From NCBI RefSeq assembly GCF_004791585.1, contig NZ_SRUU01000021.1, positions 45,098 through 109,097 on the forward strand: a stretch of 64,000 nt of DNA, written 5' to 3'. The notes under the pieces were generated by a model, which was given only the letters and a program-made list of their open reading frames with translations, made no database searches and was not told the DNA's origin. Within the stretch, counting starts at the first letter, position 1. Each line of letters begins with the position of its first letter. Positions 41,433 to 49,967 of this stretch are shown here, piece by piece. Origin of the DNA: Mesorhizobium sp. M1C.F.Ca.ET.210.01.1.1 (lineage in GTDB: Bacteria; Pseudomonadota; Alphaproteobacteria; Rhizobiales; Rhizobiaceae). A program made the position numbers and the translations under genes.

Positions 41433-42685
41433 GGCGGCCATCCACCCACGATGCCATCGTCATCGGCGCCGGCCCGGCGGGCGCGTCGACGGCGCTGGCG
41501 CTCGCGCGGCGCGGCTGGGTCGTCGCGATCGTGGAGAAGAGCGCGTTTCCGCGCCGCAAGGTGTGCGGCGAATACATCTCAGCAAGCAATCTGGCGCTTA
41601 TCGACCGGCTGGGGATCGGCGATTCCTGGCGCGCCGAGGCCGGTCCCGAAATCCGCCGGGTCGGTCTCTTCTGCGGCGACAGCTCAATCGAAGCGCCGAT
41701 GCCGGGCGTGCGATCCGAGCCTGCCGCAAGAGACGGCTTCGGCCGCGCGCTCGGCCGCGACATATTGGATAGCTTGCTGCTCGATGCGGCCCGCTCGGCC
41801 GGGGCAGAAGTCTTCCAACCCTGCCGCGCCGTCGCCATCGAACGCGATGGCAGCCGCCAGGTGGTGCGGATTGAAAATGAGAAGTCCCGCGACGAGGCGA
41901 TGTTGCTGGCGCCGGTGATCGTTGCCGCGCACGGTTCGTGGGAGCCGGGGCCGCTGCCCAGCCAGCTTGAGAAGCAAAGCCGGCCCTCGGACCTGCTCGG
42001 CTTCAAGGCGCATTTCACCGGGTCGTCGCTGCCGCCGGACCTGATGCCGCTGCTGACGTTTCCTGGCGGCTATGGCGGCATGGTCATGGCTGACCATGGC
42101 CGCATGTCGATCTCGTGCTGCATAAGGCGCGACATGCTCGTCCGGCTGCGCGGCAGCCTTGCCCGCGAGCGCGGCGGCCATGTCTCGGCGGCCGAAGCCG
42201 TCGAGCATCATATCATGGCGACATGCAGGGGCGCGCGGGCGGCCCTGCAGCAGGCCTGCCTCGACGGTCCATGGCTTGCCGCCGGCCCGATCCGGCCAGG
42301 CATTCGCGCCGGCTACGAAAAGGACATCTTCCGAGTTGGCAATGCCGCCGGCGAGTCGCATCCGATCATCGCCGAGGGCATATCGATGGCGCTTCAGTCC
42401 GGCTGGCTCCTGGCGCTTGAACTCGGCGCCGCGACGGGCGGGCAGGGGCAACGCGAGGCGGCTGGCGGGCGCTATGGGGCGGCCTGGCGGGGACTGTTCT
42501 CGACGCGGGTCCTTGCCGCTGAAGCCATCGCCAGCATCGCCCTTGGCCCGGGTGGCGCCGCGCTTATGGAAACGGTTGTCCGCAATTTTCCGCCGGCGCT
42601 GACCTTGGGCGCGCGGCTCAGCGGCAAGACGAAGCCGGTCCCCGGTTTGGCCGATGCGCGCCTGGCGCGAAGCCGAACTGCCTAA
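41429..42685 (+). CDS. FAD-dependent oxidoreductase (geranylgeranyl-reductase-like) of the PKS operon
   Basis: A 418-residue flavoprotein. The FAD-binding Rossmann motif is AIVIGAGPAGASTALALARR at the N-terminus, followed by KSAFPRRKVCGEYISAS, the R-x-K-x-C-G-E signature of GGR-like and some hydroxylase/halogenase relatives. The second FAD motif is VGNAAGESHPIIAEGISMAL. Third gene of the coupled operon, so it probably oxidises or reduces the polyketide product. It is followed by a mosaic repeat, not another gene. Confidence 0.88.
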   Translation: MRRPSTHDAIVIGAGPAGASTALALARRGWVVAIVEKSAFPRRKVCGEYISASNLALIDRLGIGDSWRAEAGPEIRRVGLFCGDSSIEAPMPGVRSEPAARDGFGRALGRDILDSLLLDAARSAGAEVFQPCRAVAIERDGSRQVVRIENEKSRDEAMLLAPVIVAAHGSWEPGPLPSQLEKQSRPSDLLGFKAHFTGSSLPPDLMPLLTFPGGYGGMVMADHGRMSISCCIRRDMLVRLRGSLARERGGHVSAAEAVEHHIMATCRGARAALQQACLDGPWLAAGPIRPGIRAGYEKDIFRVGNAAGESHPIIAEGISMALQSGWLLALELGAATGGQGQREAAGGRYGAAWRGLFSTRVLAAEAIASIALGPGGAALMETVVRNFPPALTLGARLSGKTKPVPGLADARLARSRTA

Positions 42686-42770
42686 AACCTGTCTCCCGAA
42701 AGTGGGAACCGGTTTCGGGACGAAGACATGCGCAAAATCAAAAACCTAAAGCGCACGGAGCGAAAGATCA
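42686..42770. repeat. Intergenic mosaic repeat downstream of the PKS operon
   Basis: TCCCGAAAGTGGGAACCGGT continues through TTTCGGGACGAAGACATGCG, AAAATCAAAAACC and AAAGCGCACGGAGCG. CCGAAA and TTTCGG can pair. The ACCGGTTTC and CATGCGCAAAATCAAAAACC pieces belong to a repeat family common in Mesorhizobium. It ends near the convergent methyltransferase stop. Confidence 0.65.
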
Positions 42771-42779
42771 CGGCACGCC

Positions 42780-43592
42780 TTAGGCCACAGCCACGATGAC
42801 ATGCGCCTGAATCTTGGCGGCAACCTCGCCGCTGCCGTGCCTGTCCGCGATCGCCGAGGCGGCGTAGTCGGTCGCGGCTTGCAGTTTTCCTGCGTCCCTG
42901 GCCTCGATTTCGTTGCGAAGCAGCGTTCCCTGACAATAGGCGACGGCCGGAACGCGCGGCGAGGAAGCGCGGCTTTGCTCGGCTCGCGTTTCGATCGCCA
43001 CGTCGGAGAAACCGGCGCGCTCCAAATCGCTGCGGATCAGGTCCTTGTCGTGGTAGCCGTGCGGCGTGCGCGCCAGGAAGCGCGGCGGATCGTTCGGGAA
43101 AGTCCTTGCCAGCGCATTCGTCACGTCATCAGCGAATATATTCTCCTCGATGCGATCCCATACGCTGAACAGGAACCGTCCTCCGGGCTTCAGCACGCGC
43201 CTCGCCTCGCGGTAGGCGGCCGGGCGGTCGGGAAAGAACATCGCGCCGAACTGGCAGCAAACGAGATCGAAGGCCGCGTCCCCGAACGGCAGCGCCAGGG
43301 CATCCGCCTGGCGCCATTGGATGCGGCTGTCGGGTCCTTGCCGCGAAGCGGCGTAGTCGAGCATCGGCTGGTTGAGGTCGGTAACGACATAGCTTGCGGC
43401 GGAAGACAGCTTTGGCGCCAAAGCGCGGGTGACGACGCCGGTGCCCGCGGCGGTCTCCAGGACGGCGCCGGGCGAGAACGCCGCCGCTCGCCGCGCAAGA
43501 TCAGTGGCGTAGGGCGCGAAAATCAACGGCACCATATGGCGGTCGTAGTTTTCCGGAATCGAGCCGGCGAATACCTTGTCCGTTTCCAGCAT
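42780..43592 (-). CDS. Class I SAM-dependent methyltransferase
   Basis: A 270-residue methyltransferase of the UbiE/Methyltransf_11 type. Motif I is VLETAAGTGVVTRAL, motif II/III region QADALALPFGDAAFDLV, and RRVLKPGGRFLFSVWD is the post-III loop. The start at 43592 uses MLETDKVFAGSIPENYDRHM; a GTG three codons upstream is possible. It converges on the PKS operon but is probably separate. Substrate unknown. Confidence 0.85.
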   Translation of the reverse strand: MLETDKVFAGSIPENYDRHMVPLIFAPYATDLARRAAAFSPGAVLETAAGTGVVTRALAPKLSSAASYVVTDLNQPMLDYAASRQGPDSRIQWRQADALALPFGDAAFDLVCCQFGAMFFPDRPAAYREARRVLKPGGRFLFSVWDRIEENIFADDVTNALARTFPNDPPRFLARTPHGYHDKDLIRSDLERAGFSDVAIETRAEQSRASSPRVPAVAYCQGTLLRNEIEARDAGKLQAATDYAASAIADRHGSGEVAAKIQAHVIVAVA

Positions 43593-43859
43593 CGCGATCA
43601 CCCGCCGTTCGTTCGATGGTTCGCAAGACTAGCACATAAATGTTTGTTTTGGCTCGGTTTCGGCCGAGATCCGTGCAACAGCATATGGGGTTATGTCGGC
43701 CGTTGCTGTCGCGCGTTGAAGCGCCCGCACACCGGCCGAGCTTGTGGAACATTCCGGACGCATCCGAGTTCGATTGATATCCGGCTTTTTGCCGCCAGCC
43801 GGTGATTAGTTGTGATGTGGCCCGAGGCGGCGCTCGCCACGCCTGCGGGAGGCATTACG

Positions 43860-44339
43860 ATGACGCACGACACGATCACCCACAATCCGCACAGCACCGC
43901 AAGCATTGCCGGCCATCCTGTCCATGCAATGCTGATACCGTTCCCGATCGCCTTCTTCGTCGCGACCTTTGTGTGCGACCTTGTCTTCTGGCGAACCGGC
44001 AATCCGGGCTGGGTCACCGCTTCGCTCTGGCTGCTGGGGGCCGGTCTGGTCATGGCTGCGCTGGCCGCTCTCGCCGGCCTGACCGATGTGTTGGGCGATA
44101 CCCGGATCCGCAACCTTCGGGACGCGTGGCTTCACGCCGGCGGCAACCTCATTGTCGTCCTGATCGAGCTCTACAACTGGTACTCGCGCTATGCCCAGGG
44201 AGAGGCGGCGGTGGTGCCGGTCGGCCTGGTCCTGTCGCTGATCGTGGTCCTCATCCTTCTGTTCACCGGCTGGAAGGGCTGGGGCATGGTCTACCGGCAT
44301 CATGTCGGCGTCGCCGACGGATCCGACGAAACGCGCTGA
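43860..44339 (+). CDS. DUF2231 membrane protein
   Basis: A 159-residue protein with four predicted membrane helices. The N-terminal IAGHPVHAMLIPFPIAFFVA is diagnostic of DUF2231, and the second hallmark, NLIVVLIELYNWYSRY, follows after LAGLTDVLGDTRIRNLRDAW. GGGAGG lies 7 bp before the ATG. A GGAAC-N16-AGTT motif at 43746-43770 could be a stress promoter. Function unknown; family proteins bind haem or metals in some proposals. Confidence 0.85.
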   Translation: MTHDTITHNPHSTASIAGHPVHAMLIPFPIAFFVATFVCDLVFWRTGNPGWVTASLWLLGAGLVMAALAALAGLTDVLGDTRIRNLRDAWLHAGGNLIVVLIELYNWYSRYAQGEAAVVPVGLVLSLIVVLILLFTGWKGWGMVYRHHVGVADGSDETR

Positions 44340-44855
44340 ACACCGCGAGCATAGTCAGGGCCTGGCCACGAGCCGGTGAGTATCCGCCAGGCGACAGTAC
44401 AAGTGTTTCGTCATCGCCTCCGCCCCGGCGCCGGTAACTTTTTTGGGGAAAATCCGTCCCGGCAATATCATTCGACCGCCTTGCCTGCTGGCCCACTATA
44501 TCTTTGGCCGGCTTGTTCCAGCGCCTCGCCGCGCGGTCGCATTTTAACCCTAATCGCTCCCTACGCGGCCAAAGTTGCCGCGGTTCCAGTCATCACGGTT
44601 TCTTGACAGGGGCTGGAAAAACGGGCAGCAAAGCGGGTGAGGGAGAGCATTTTACCGTGGCGGAGACCGTGGAAGGCTCTTTTTTCGTATGGACCGTCGC
44701 CACAATGGCGATTGGTGGAGGGATTGGTTAACCATCTTTGTCCATCTTTTGAATCAATCGGCAACAGACGCGTGAAGGTGCAGGGGGCACCAGGCGAACT
44801 GTGATCGTGACGGGTGCCAGGTCCGCAAACCGGCATGCCGATTGAGAGTGGTCGT
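44340..44855. other. Gap without supported gene
   Basis: 516 bp. Open frames here are short and compositionally random; one ends in a hydrophobic stretch near 44670-44731 (FFVWTVATMAIGGGIG) but has no convincing start. CCATCTTTGTCCATCTTTT at 44733-44751 is a pyrimidine-rich direct repeat. Nothing else is recognised. Confidence 0.35.
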
Positions 44856-46502
44856 ATGGCGTTTTTGCGTTTGAAGAACCGGGGTGACGCTCCTGAAGAG
44901 GGGGTAACTTCGAAGAAATCTGGTGGTCATCGTTGGGTTGTGGTGCCCGCTGTCGGCGCCGCGCTCGCCCTTTGGTCGGTGGCGACCATGGCCGGGCTCT
45001 ATTCGGTCAGCACCTCGCTCACCGCCGCCTCCAACGGATTGCCGCAGAGCCTGGTCGCGCCGCGCAACATCGCGCTCGCCGACCAGCGCCGCCGGCTTGC
45101 CAACGCCTGGGCGCCGCGCCTTGCTGCGACCGGCGGCTACAAGACCGGATCGCTCACCGGCGGCTGCGATGCCGGCTGTGTCGGTCTTGCCACCAGCTTC
45201 GCGCCCTCGGCTGTAACCCATGACGGCAAGGCGGCGCGCCTGAAGCCGGCGACACCGGATAGCGTCGCTTTTGAAAAGATCAAGGTTGCGCGTGAGGAGG
45301 TCGTTCTGGAGGCTTCCGCCGCGGATGTCGCCGACCGCTTCGACAGCGTCGTCAAGCGCGCCGGGCTGTCGCCGCAGAAACTCGCCGATGCCTTCCATCG
45401 TGCGGAGAACGCGCCTTTCCTCCTTGCGAGCTTGCCGGCGGCGAGCCGCTTCGGCGGCGCCGCCAAGACCGATCCGAGCGGTCCGGCCGAGGCACGCTTC
45501 GGCTCAAGCCAGGTCGACGTCAAGCGTGCGTCCGAACTTGCGCTGGCGCTCGCCAATGTCATGCCCGAAGAGACGGTCGACGTGCCGACCGCTGTCGCGC
45601 TCGCCAACAGCGAGGCGCCCGATCTTTCGGCAGGTGCTCCCGACGACGGACAAGCCGAGGTGCAGGTCGCCTCGCTGCCGCCGCAGGATGGTTTGCCCGA
45701 CAGCATCGTCGTCCCGGGCTTGAGGCCGCGCACCACGCTCGAGCGCGCGACTGAGGCACCCGACCAGAATGCCGAGCGCAAGCCCGAGCCTGCCAAGCCG
45801 CAGGCAAGCCAGGCGGCCAGGCCCCAGCCAGCCAGGCCGGAACCTGCCAAGCCGCAGCCGGCCGCCGTCGATACCGCGGAAGGCCAGCAGTCGCCGCGCT
45901 CGCTGAGAAGTTCCGACCAGACGCTCCCGGGCGTGCAGGGATCGAAGCCGATCAATGCCGCGCCGGCCAGGCGCGGCAAGGCGCAGCCTTCCGAGATGCT
46001 CGCCTACGCCAAGCCGGACACGCCTGAGCGCGGCGGCCTCGGCAGGGCTTTCGGGAGCTTGTTCAATTCGCCTTCGACGGGCAATGGCGTCGCCGTCTAC
46101 GACATCTCGGCGGCGACGGTCTACATGCCCGACGGCTCGAAGCTCGAGGCGCATTCGGGGTACGGCTCGATGGTCGACCAGCCGCGCTTCGTCAACCGCA
46201 AGAATGTTGGCCCGACACCGCCCGACACCTACAATCTGTCGATGCGTGAATCGCGCTTCCACGGCGTCGAGGCGATCCGGCTGACGCCGACCAGCGGCAG
46301 CAACAAATATAACCGCAACGGCCTGCTCGCCCACACCTACATGCTGCGCGGCGGCCGCGCCGAATCCAACGGCTGCGTCGTCTTCAAGGACTACCAGCGC
46401 TTCCTGTCCGCCTATAAGAAAGGCAAGATCAAGCGCCTCGTCGTTGTGCCGCGCTTGACCAGATCGCCCACCCAGGTCGCCCAGGAAGGGCGCCAGGGCT
46501 GA
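44856..46502 (+). CDS. DUF2778 (Tlde1-like) protein with long Pro/Ala linker
   Basis: A 548-residue protein, N-terminally anchored by one helix (VVVPAVGAALALWSVATMAG). Residues about 300-420 are low-complexity Pro/Ala/Lys/Gln (for example AKPQASQAARPQPARPEPAK). The C-terminal 150 residues form the DUF2778 domain with SNGCVVFKDYQRF and LLAHTYMLRGG, the catalytic Cys and His region of the Tlde1 peptidoglycan hydrolase family. Members act on cell-wall tetrapeptides. Two upstream starts (44814, 44835) are possible; 44856 is favoured by MAFLRLKNRGD. No immunity gene is evident. Confidence 0.75.
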   Translation: MAFLRLKNRGDAPEEGVTSKKSGGHRWVVVPAVGAALALWSVATMAGLYSVSTSLTAASNGLPQSLVAPRNIALADQRRRLANAWAPRLAATGGYKTGSLTGGCDAGCVGLATSFAPSAVTHDGKAARLKPATPDSVAFEKIKVAREEVVLEASAADVADRFDSVVKRAGLSPQKLADAFHRAENAPFLLASLPAASRFGGAAKTDPSGPAEARFGSSQVDVKRASELALALANVMPEETVDVPTAVALANSEAPDLSAGAPDDGQAEVQVASLPPQDGLPDSIVVPGLRPRTTLERATEAPDQNAERKPEPAKPQASQAARPQPARPEPAKPQPAAVDTAEGQQSPRSLRSSDQTLPGVQGSKPINAAPARRGKAQPSEMLAYAKPDTPERGGLGRAFGSLFNSPSTGNGVAVYDISAATVYMPDGSKLEAHSGYGSMVDQPRFVNRKNVGPTPPDTYNLSMRESRFHGVEAIRLTPTSGSNKYNRNGLLAHTYMLRGGRAESNGCVVFKDYQRFLSAYKKGKIKRLVVVPRLTRSPTQVAQEGRQG

Positions 46503-46795
46503 TCCAAGTCCATTGTGCCGGCAGCAGCTTTGCTGCCGGTAACCTGCCTTCGATCCCTGACGTTTACGACCCTTGCCGCCATCGGCGCGCAGGATGCGCG
46601 ACGCGCACGCTCGATGCCCCTGCCACGTTGCTTGCAGGCGAGGCAGCGGCCGATTCCATTGCGTTGCGGACGAGGTAACGGAAAGCTCTCCCTCCCAGAA
46701 AGCATATATGGCGCACCCCGGACTTGCGGCAAGACCCCGGCCATGGCGTATGAACGCTGCCCTCGACCTGAACCTAGGAAAAGGGAAGCTTCCAG

Positions 46796-48037
46796 ATGCG
46801 GATTTTGTTGTCGACTTACGGCTCGCGTGGCGATGTCGAACCGGTGGTGGCGCTTGGCGCGCGGCTGCAGGCACTCGGCGCCGAGGTGCGGGTGAGCGTC
46901 CCCGGCGATGAGGAGTTCGCCGCGCTCTGCGGTCGCGCCGGCGTGCCGCTGGTGCCGGCCTTCTCGCCGGTGCGTGAATGGGTGAAGGAGATGATCCGGC
47001 GCCGGACATCGTCGCCGCCCGAAGGCGTGGCCGCGCTCATTTCCGGCCAAGCGGCCGAGATCGTCGCCAGGCAATACGATGTGCTGGCCGCGGCTGCCGA
47101 AGGCTGCGATGCCGTGGTGGCGTGCGGACTGTTTCCGTCCTGCGCGGCCGCGCGGCTGGTCGCGGAGCAACACGGCATGCGCTACATCCTTGGCACCTTC
47201 TGCCCCATCTGGCTGCCATCGCAACATCAGCGGCCGCACGAATATCCGGGACATCCGCTTCCAGCCGGGGTGAGCGACAACCGGCTGCTGTGGCAGACGG
47301 ATATCGCGACCAAGAATGCGCTGTTCGGCGAGGCGATCAACAGCCACCGCGCATCGCTCGGCTTGCCCGCGGTGGAGAATGTTCGCGACCATGTTTTCGG
47401 CGATCCTGTCCTGCTTGCCTGCGACCCGGTGCTGGGGCCGTGGCTGCCTTCGGACCTGACCGACGCCTTGCAGACCGGCGCCTGGATATTGGCCGACGAG
47501 CGGCCGCTCGCCGCCCGGCTGGAAGCGTTCCTCCAGGCCGGCCCCCCGCCGGTCTATGTCGGCTTCGGCTCCATTGCGGTCGCGAGCGAGGCCGGCCGCA
47601 CGGCTATCGAGGCGATCCGCGCCTTGGGCCGGCGCACCGTCATCGCGCATGGCTGGGCCGAGCTCGGCCCGATCGACGATGGCGACGACTGCTTTGCTGT
47701 CGGCGATGTAAACCAGCAAGCGCTGTTCCGGCGTGTGTGCACCGTCATGCATCACGGCGGCGCCGGCACGATACTTGCCGCCGCGCGGGCAGGGGCGCCG
47801 CAGGTGGTGGTGCCGCAGATCGGGGATCAGCCCTATTGGGCGCGGCGCGTGGCCGAGCTCGGCATCGGTGCCGCGCATGACGGAGCGATGCCGAGCTCGC
47901 AGTCATTGTCGGCGGCGCTTGCGACGGCGCCGGCTCCCGAATCCCGCGTCCGGGCTGGCGCGGTCGCTCAGTTGATCCGCGCCGACGGCGCCGATGTGGC
48001 CGCCAGGCTGCTGGTCGAGGCGTTGAGCCGCCGGTGA
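46796..48037 (+). CDS. Glycosyltransferase, GT1/GtfB-like
   Basis: A 413-residue UDP-sugar-type glycosyltransferase. The N-terminal RILLSTYGSRGDVEPVVALG is the GT1 first strand, and the sugar-nucleotide site is HHGGAGTILAAARAGAPQVV (His-x-Gly-Gly-Ala-Gly-Thr). Other landmarks are VYVGFGSIAVASEAGR and the C-terminal ARRVAELGIGAAHDG. Similar enzymes glycosylate sterols, macrolides or glycopeptides. Acceptor unknown. The 293-bp gap before it shows no gene. Confidence 0.88.
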   Translation: MRILLSTYGSRGDVEPVVALGARLQALGAEVRVSVPGDEEFAALCGRAGVPLVPAFSPVREWVKEMIRRRTSSPPEGVAALISGQAAEIVARQYDVLAAAAEGCDAVVACGLFPSCAAARLVAEQHGMRYILGTFCPIWLPSQHQRPHEYPGHPLPAGVSDNRLLWQTDIATKNALFGEAINSHRASLGLPAVENVRDHVFGDPVLLACDPVLGPWLPSDLTDALQTGAWILADERPLAARLEAFLQAGPPPVYVGFGSIAVASEAGRTAIEAIRALGRRTVIAHGWAELGPIDDGDDCFAVGDVNQQALFRRVCTVMHHGGAGTILAAARAGAPQVVVPQIGDQPYWARRVAELGIGAAHDGAMPSSQSLSAALATAPAPESRVRAGAVAQLIRADGADVAARLLVEALSRR

Positions 48038-48040
48038 CTT

Positions 48041-48796
48041 TCACTGCGTCAGTTCCGCCAGCGCCCTTTTCAGGGGCGCCGGCGAGACCTGGATCGGGCC
48101 CGAGAAGGGCGAATCCATGTCCACGATCAGATAGATTGCCGCCGCCACCAGCGCGCCCGAGACGACGAACGTGCCGACGATGGTGGCATTGCGCGGCGCG
48201 CGGAAGCCGAAGCTGGCGAAGATCAGCATCAGCCATGCCACGAGCAGGGCGATCAGCGGCGAGGGGATGACGCCTTCGGATTGTTCGACCAGCACCCAGC
48301 GCTGCTCGATCACCTTCTGCAACTGCTGGGTGGCGCTTTGCAGCACCGCCGCATGCCTGGCCTCGGGCGGGGCCAGGGCCGCCAACTGGTCGCCGACCTG
48401 GTTGAGCAGCAGTTCCGAGAGCTGATTGGCGACCGCCGGCGACTTCTGGCTGGCCGAGGTGGCCTCGACGACGCGCTGCAGATAGGCCGCGAGCGAGGCG
48501 CGGGCACTGTCCGTCTCCGGCCCATACTGCCTGAGCGATCGGTCGAGGATGATCAATTGCGTCGCGAAATTGTGGACGTTGTGGTCGATGGTTTCGAATG
48601 TGTTCTTCGCTGAGTTGACCATCAGGCCGAGCACCAGGGACGACATCACCACGAAGAGGTTCGCGGCAAGCCTGACCACGGCGCTGGTGTCGTCCTGGCG
48701 GTGGTGGCTGGGAAATTGCTCATAGACCATCAGGCTGACCAGCGCGGCACCAGTCAGACAAGCAAAGATTGCTGCGCCTACAAGCACTTCGCCCAT
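48041..48796 (-). CDS. DUF4239 membrane protein
   Basis: A 251-residue protein with about four membrane helices: near residues 4-26 and 44-64 at the N-terminus and two near the C-terminus (IALLVAWLMLIFASFGFRAP and ATIVGTFVVSGALVAAAIYL). The soluble middle includes HNVHNFATQLIILDRSLRQY. This arrangement matches DUF4239. The start at 48796 (MGEVLVGAAIF) avoids a non-coding N-terminal extension. It ends almost at the glycosyltransferase stop (convergent, 3-bp gap). Function unknown. Confidence 0.8.
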   Translation of the reverse strand: MGEVLVGAAIFACLTGAALVSLMVYEQFPSHHRQDDTSAVVRLAANLFVVMSSLVLGLMVNSAKNTFETIDHNVHNFATQLIILDRSLRQYGPETDSARASLAAYLQRVVEATSASQKSPAVANQLSELLLNQVGDQLAALAPPEARHAAVLQSATQQLQKVIEQRWVLVEQSEGVIPSPLIALLVAWLMLIFASFGFRAPRNATIVGTFVVSGALVAAAIYLIVDMDSPFSGPIQVSPAPLKRALAELTQ

Positions 48797-48934
48797 GGCC
48801 GGTATTGTAGCCGAGGCATGGCGATTGCCAATCGGTTGCGGCGGTTGAATCAACATGGGAGCATAAGGGCGTATGTTATTGTTCTGGAAGGAGACTTCGG
48901 GCTGGCGGGGTCTCTGGCGCTGTCCACCGCAGCT

Positions 48935-48995
48935 TCGTCATATCAGGGCGGAGCAACGCGAAGCGGAGCGCAGACTCTGGGATGGCGAAGACGCC
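48935..48995. repeat. Decayed copy of the 20044-type intergenic repeat
   Basis: GTCATATCAGGGCGGAGCAA through GGAGCGCAGACTCTGGGATG shares the order and many bases of GTCATTCCAAGGCGGAGCAA through CAGACCCTGGAATCC at 20048-20100. It lies in the 300-bp gap before the ThuA-like gene; no gene is evident there. Confidence 0.55.
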
Positions 48996-49096
48996 GGCGT
49001 TTGCAACCGATCGTCGAAAACCGCTTCCAATACCAACCGAAGGCGCTATCTATGGCGCGGGGCGGCTCCACCCTCACAATCATTCACGAGGACACC

Positions 49097-49882
49097 ATGA
49101 CAATTCGCGCTGTCGTCTGGGGCGAGAACATCCATGAGCGGACCAACGAAGTGGTCGCCGGCATCTATCCGGAAGGGATGCATACGACCATCGCCAACGC
49201 GCTGAACGCCGACAAGGCGATCTCCGCCTCGACCGCGACGCTGGAGCAGCCCGAGCACGGCCTGCCGGAATCCCGCCTCGCCGAGACCGACGTGCTCGTC
49301 TGGTGGGGCCACAAGGACCACGGCGCGGTCGCCGACGAGGTGGTCGAGCGCGTCGCCCGCCGGGTCTGGGAAGGCATGGGGCTGATCATCCTTCATTCCG
49401 GCCATTTCTCGAAGATCTTCAAGCGGCTGATGGGCACGCCCTGCACGCTGAAATGGCGCGAGGCCGGCGAGCGCGAGCGGCTCTGGGTGACCAGCCCCAG
49501 CCATCCGATCGCCGAAGGCATCGGCGACTATTTCGAGCTCGAGAACGAGGAGATGTATGGCGAGCAGTTCGCCGTGCCGGAACCGCTGGAGACGGTGTTC
49601 ATTTCCTGGTTCCAGGGTGGCGAGGTGTTCCGCTCGGGGCTGACCTACCGGCGCGGCGCCGGCAATGTCTTTTACTTCCGCCCCGGGCACGAAACCTATC
49701 CGACCTATCACGACGCCACCGTGCACAAGGTGCTGCGCAACGCGGTCAAGTGGGCGCATAACCCGCGGGGGTCGAAGCCGGCGATCCTCAACGCGCCGAA
49801 CGTGCCCGTCGAGAAGGCGCTGGAGCCGATCGTCGAGCGCGGCGGCAAGCTGCACGCGGCCGGCGAGGCCGGCTTCCGCTAA
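49097..49882 (+). CDS. ThuA-domain protein
   Basis: A 261-residue ThuA-fold (class I glutamine-amidotransferase-like) protein. It starts MTIRAVVWGENIHERTNEVV and contains DVLVWWGHKDHGAV and GLIILHSGHFSKIFKRLMGT, then SHPIAEGIGDYFELENEEMY, as in S. meliloti ThuA, which takes part in oxidation of trehalose-type disaccharides to 3-keto forms. The neighbouring gene encodes a Gfo/Idh/MocA dehydrogenase, reproducing the thuA-thuB arrangement without the thuEFGK transporter. Substrate may differ. Confidence 0.85.
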   Translation: MTIRAVVWGENIHERTNEVVAGIYPEGMHTTIANALNADKAISASTATLEQPEHGLPESRLAETDVLVWWGHKDHGAVADEVVERVARRVWEGMGLIILHSGHFSKIFKRLMGTPCTLKWREAGERERLWVTSPSHPIAEGIGDYFELENEEMYGEQFAVPEPLETVFISWFQGGEVFRSGLTYRRGAGNVFYFRPGHETYPTYHDATVHKVLRNAVKWAHNPRGSKPAILNAPNVPVEKALEPIVERGGKLHAAGEAGFR

Positions 49883-49967
49883 AGCATTCGGGAATTGCGC
49901 GAAGACAACGCTTGGGCCAGATTGCGCCATATCACTTGAATCGAACCAATCCGCTTGGAGAAGCATA

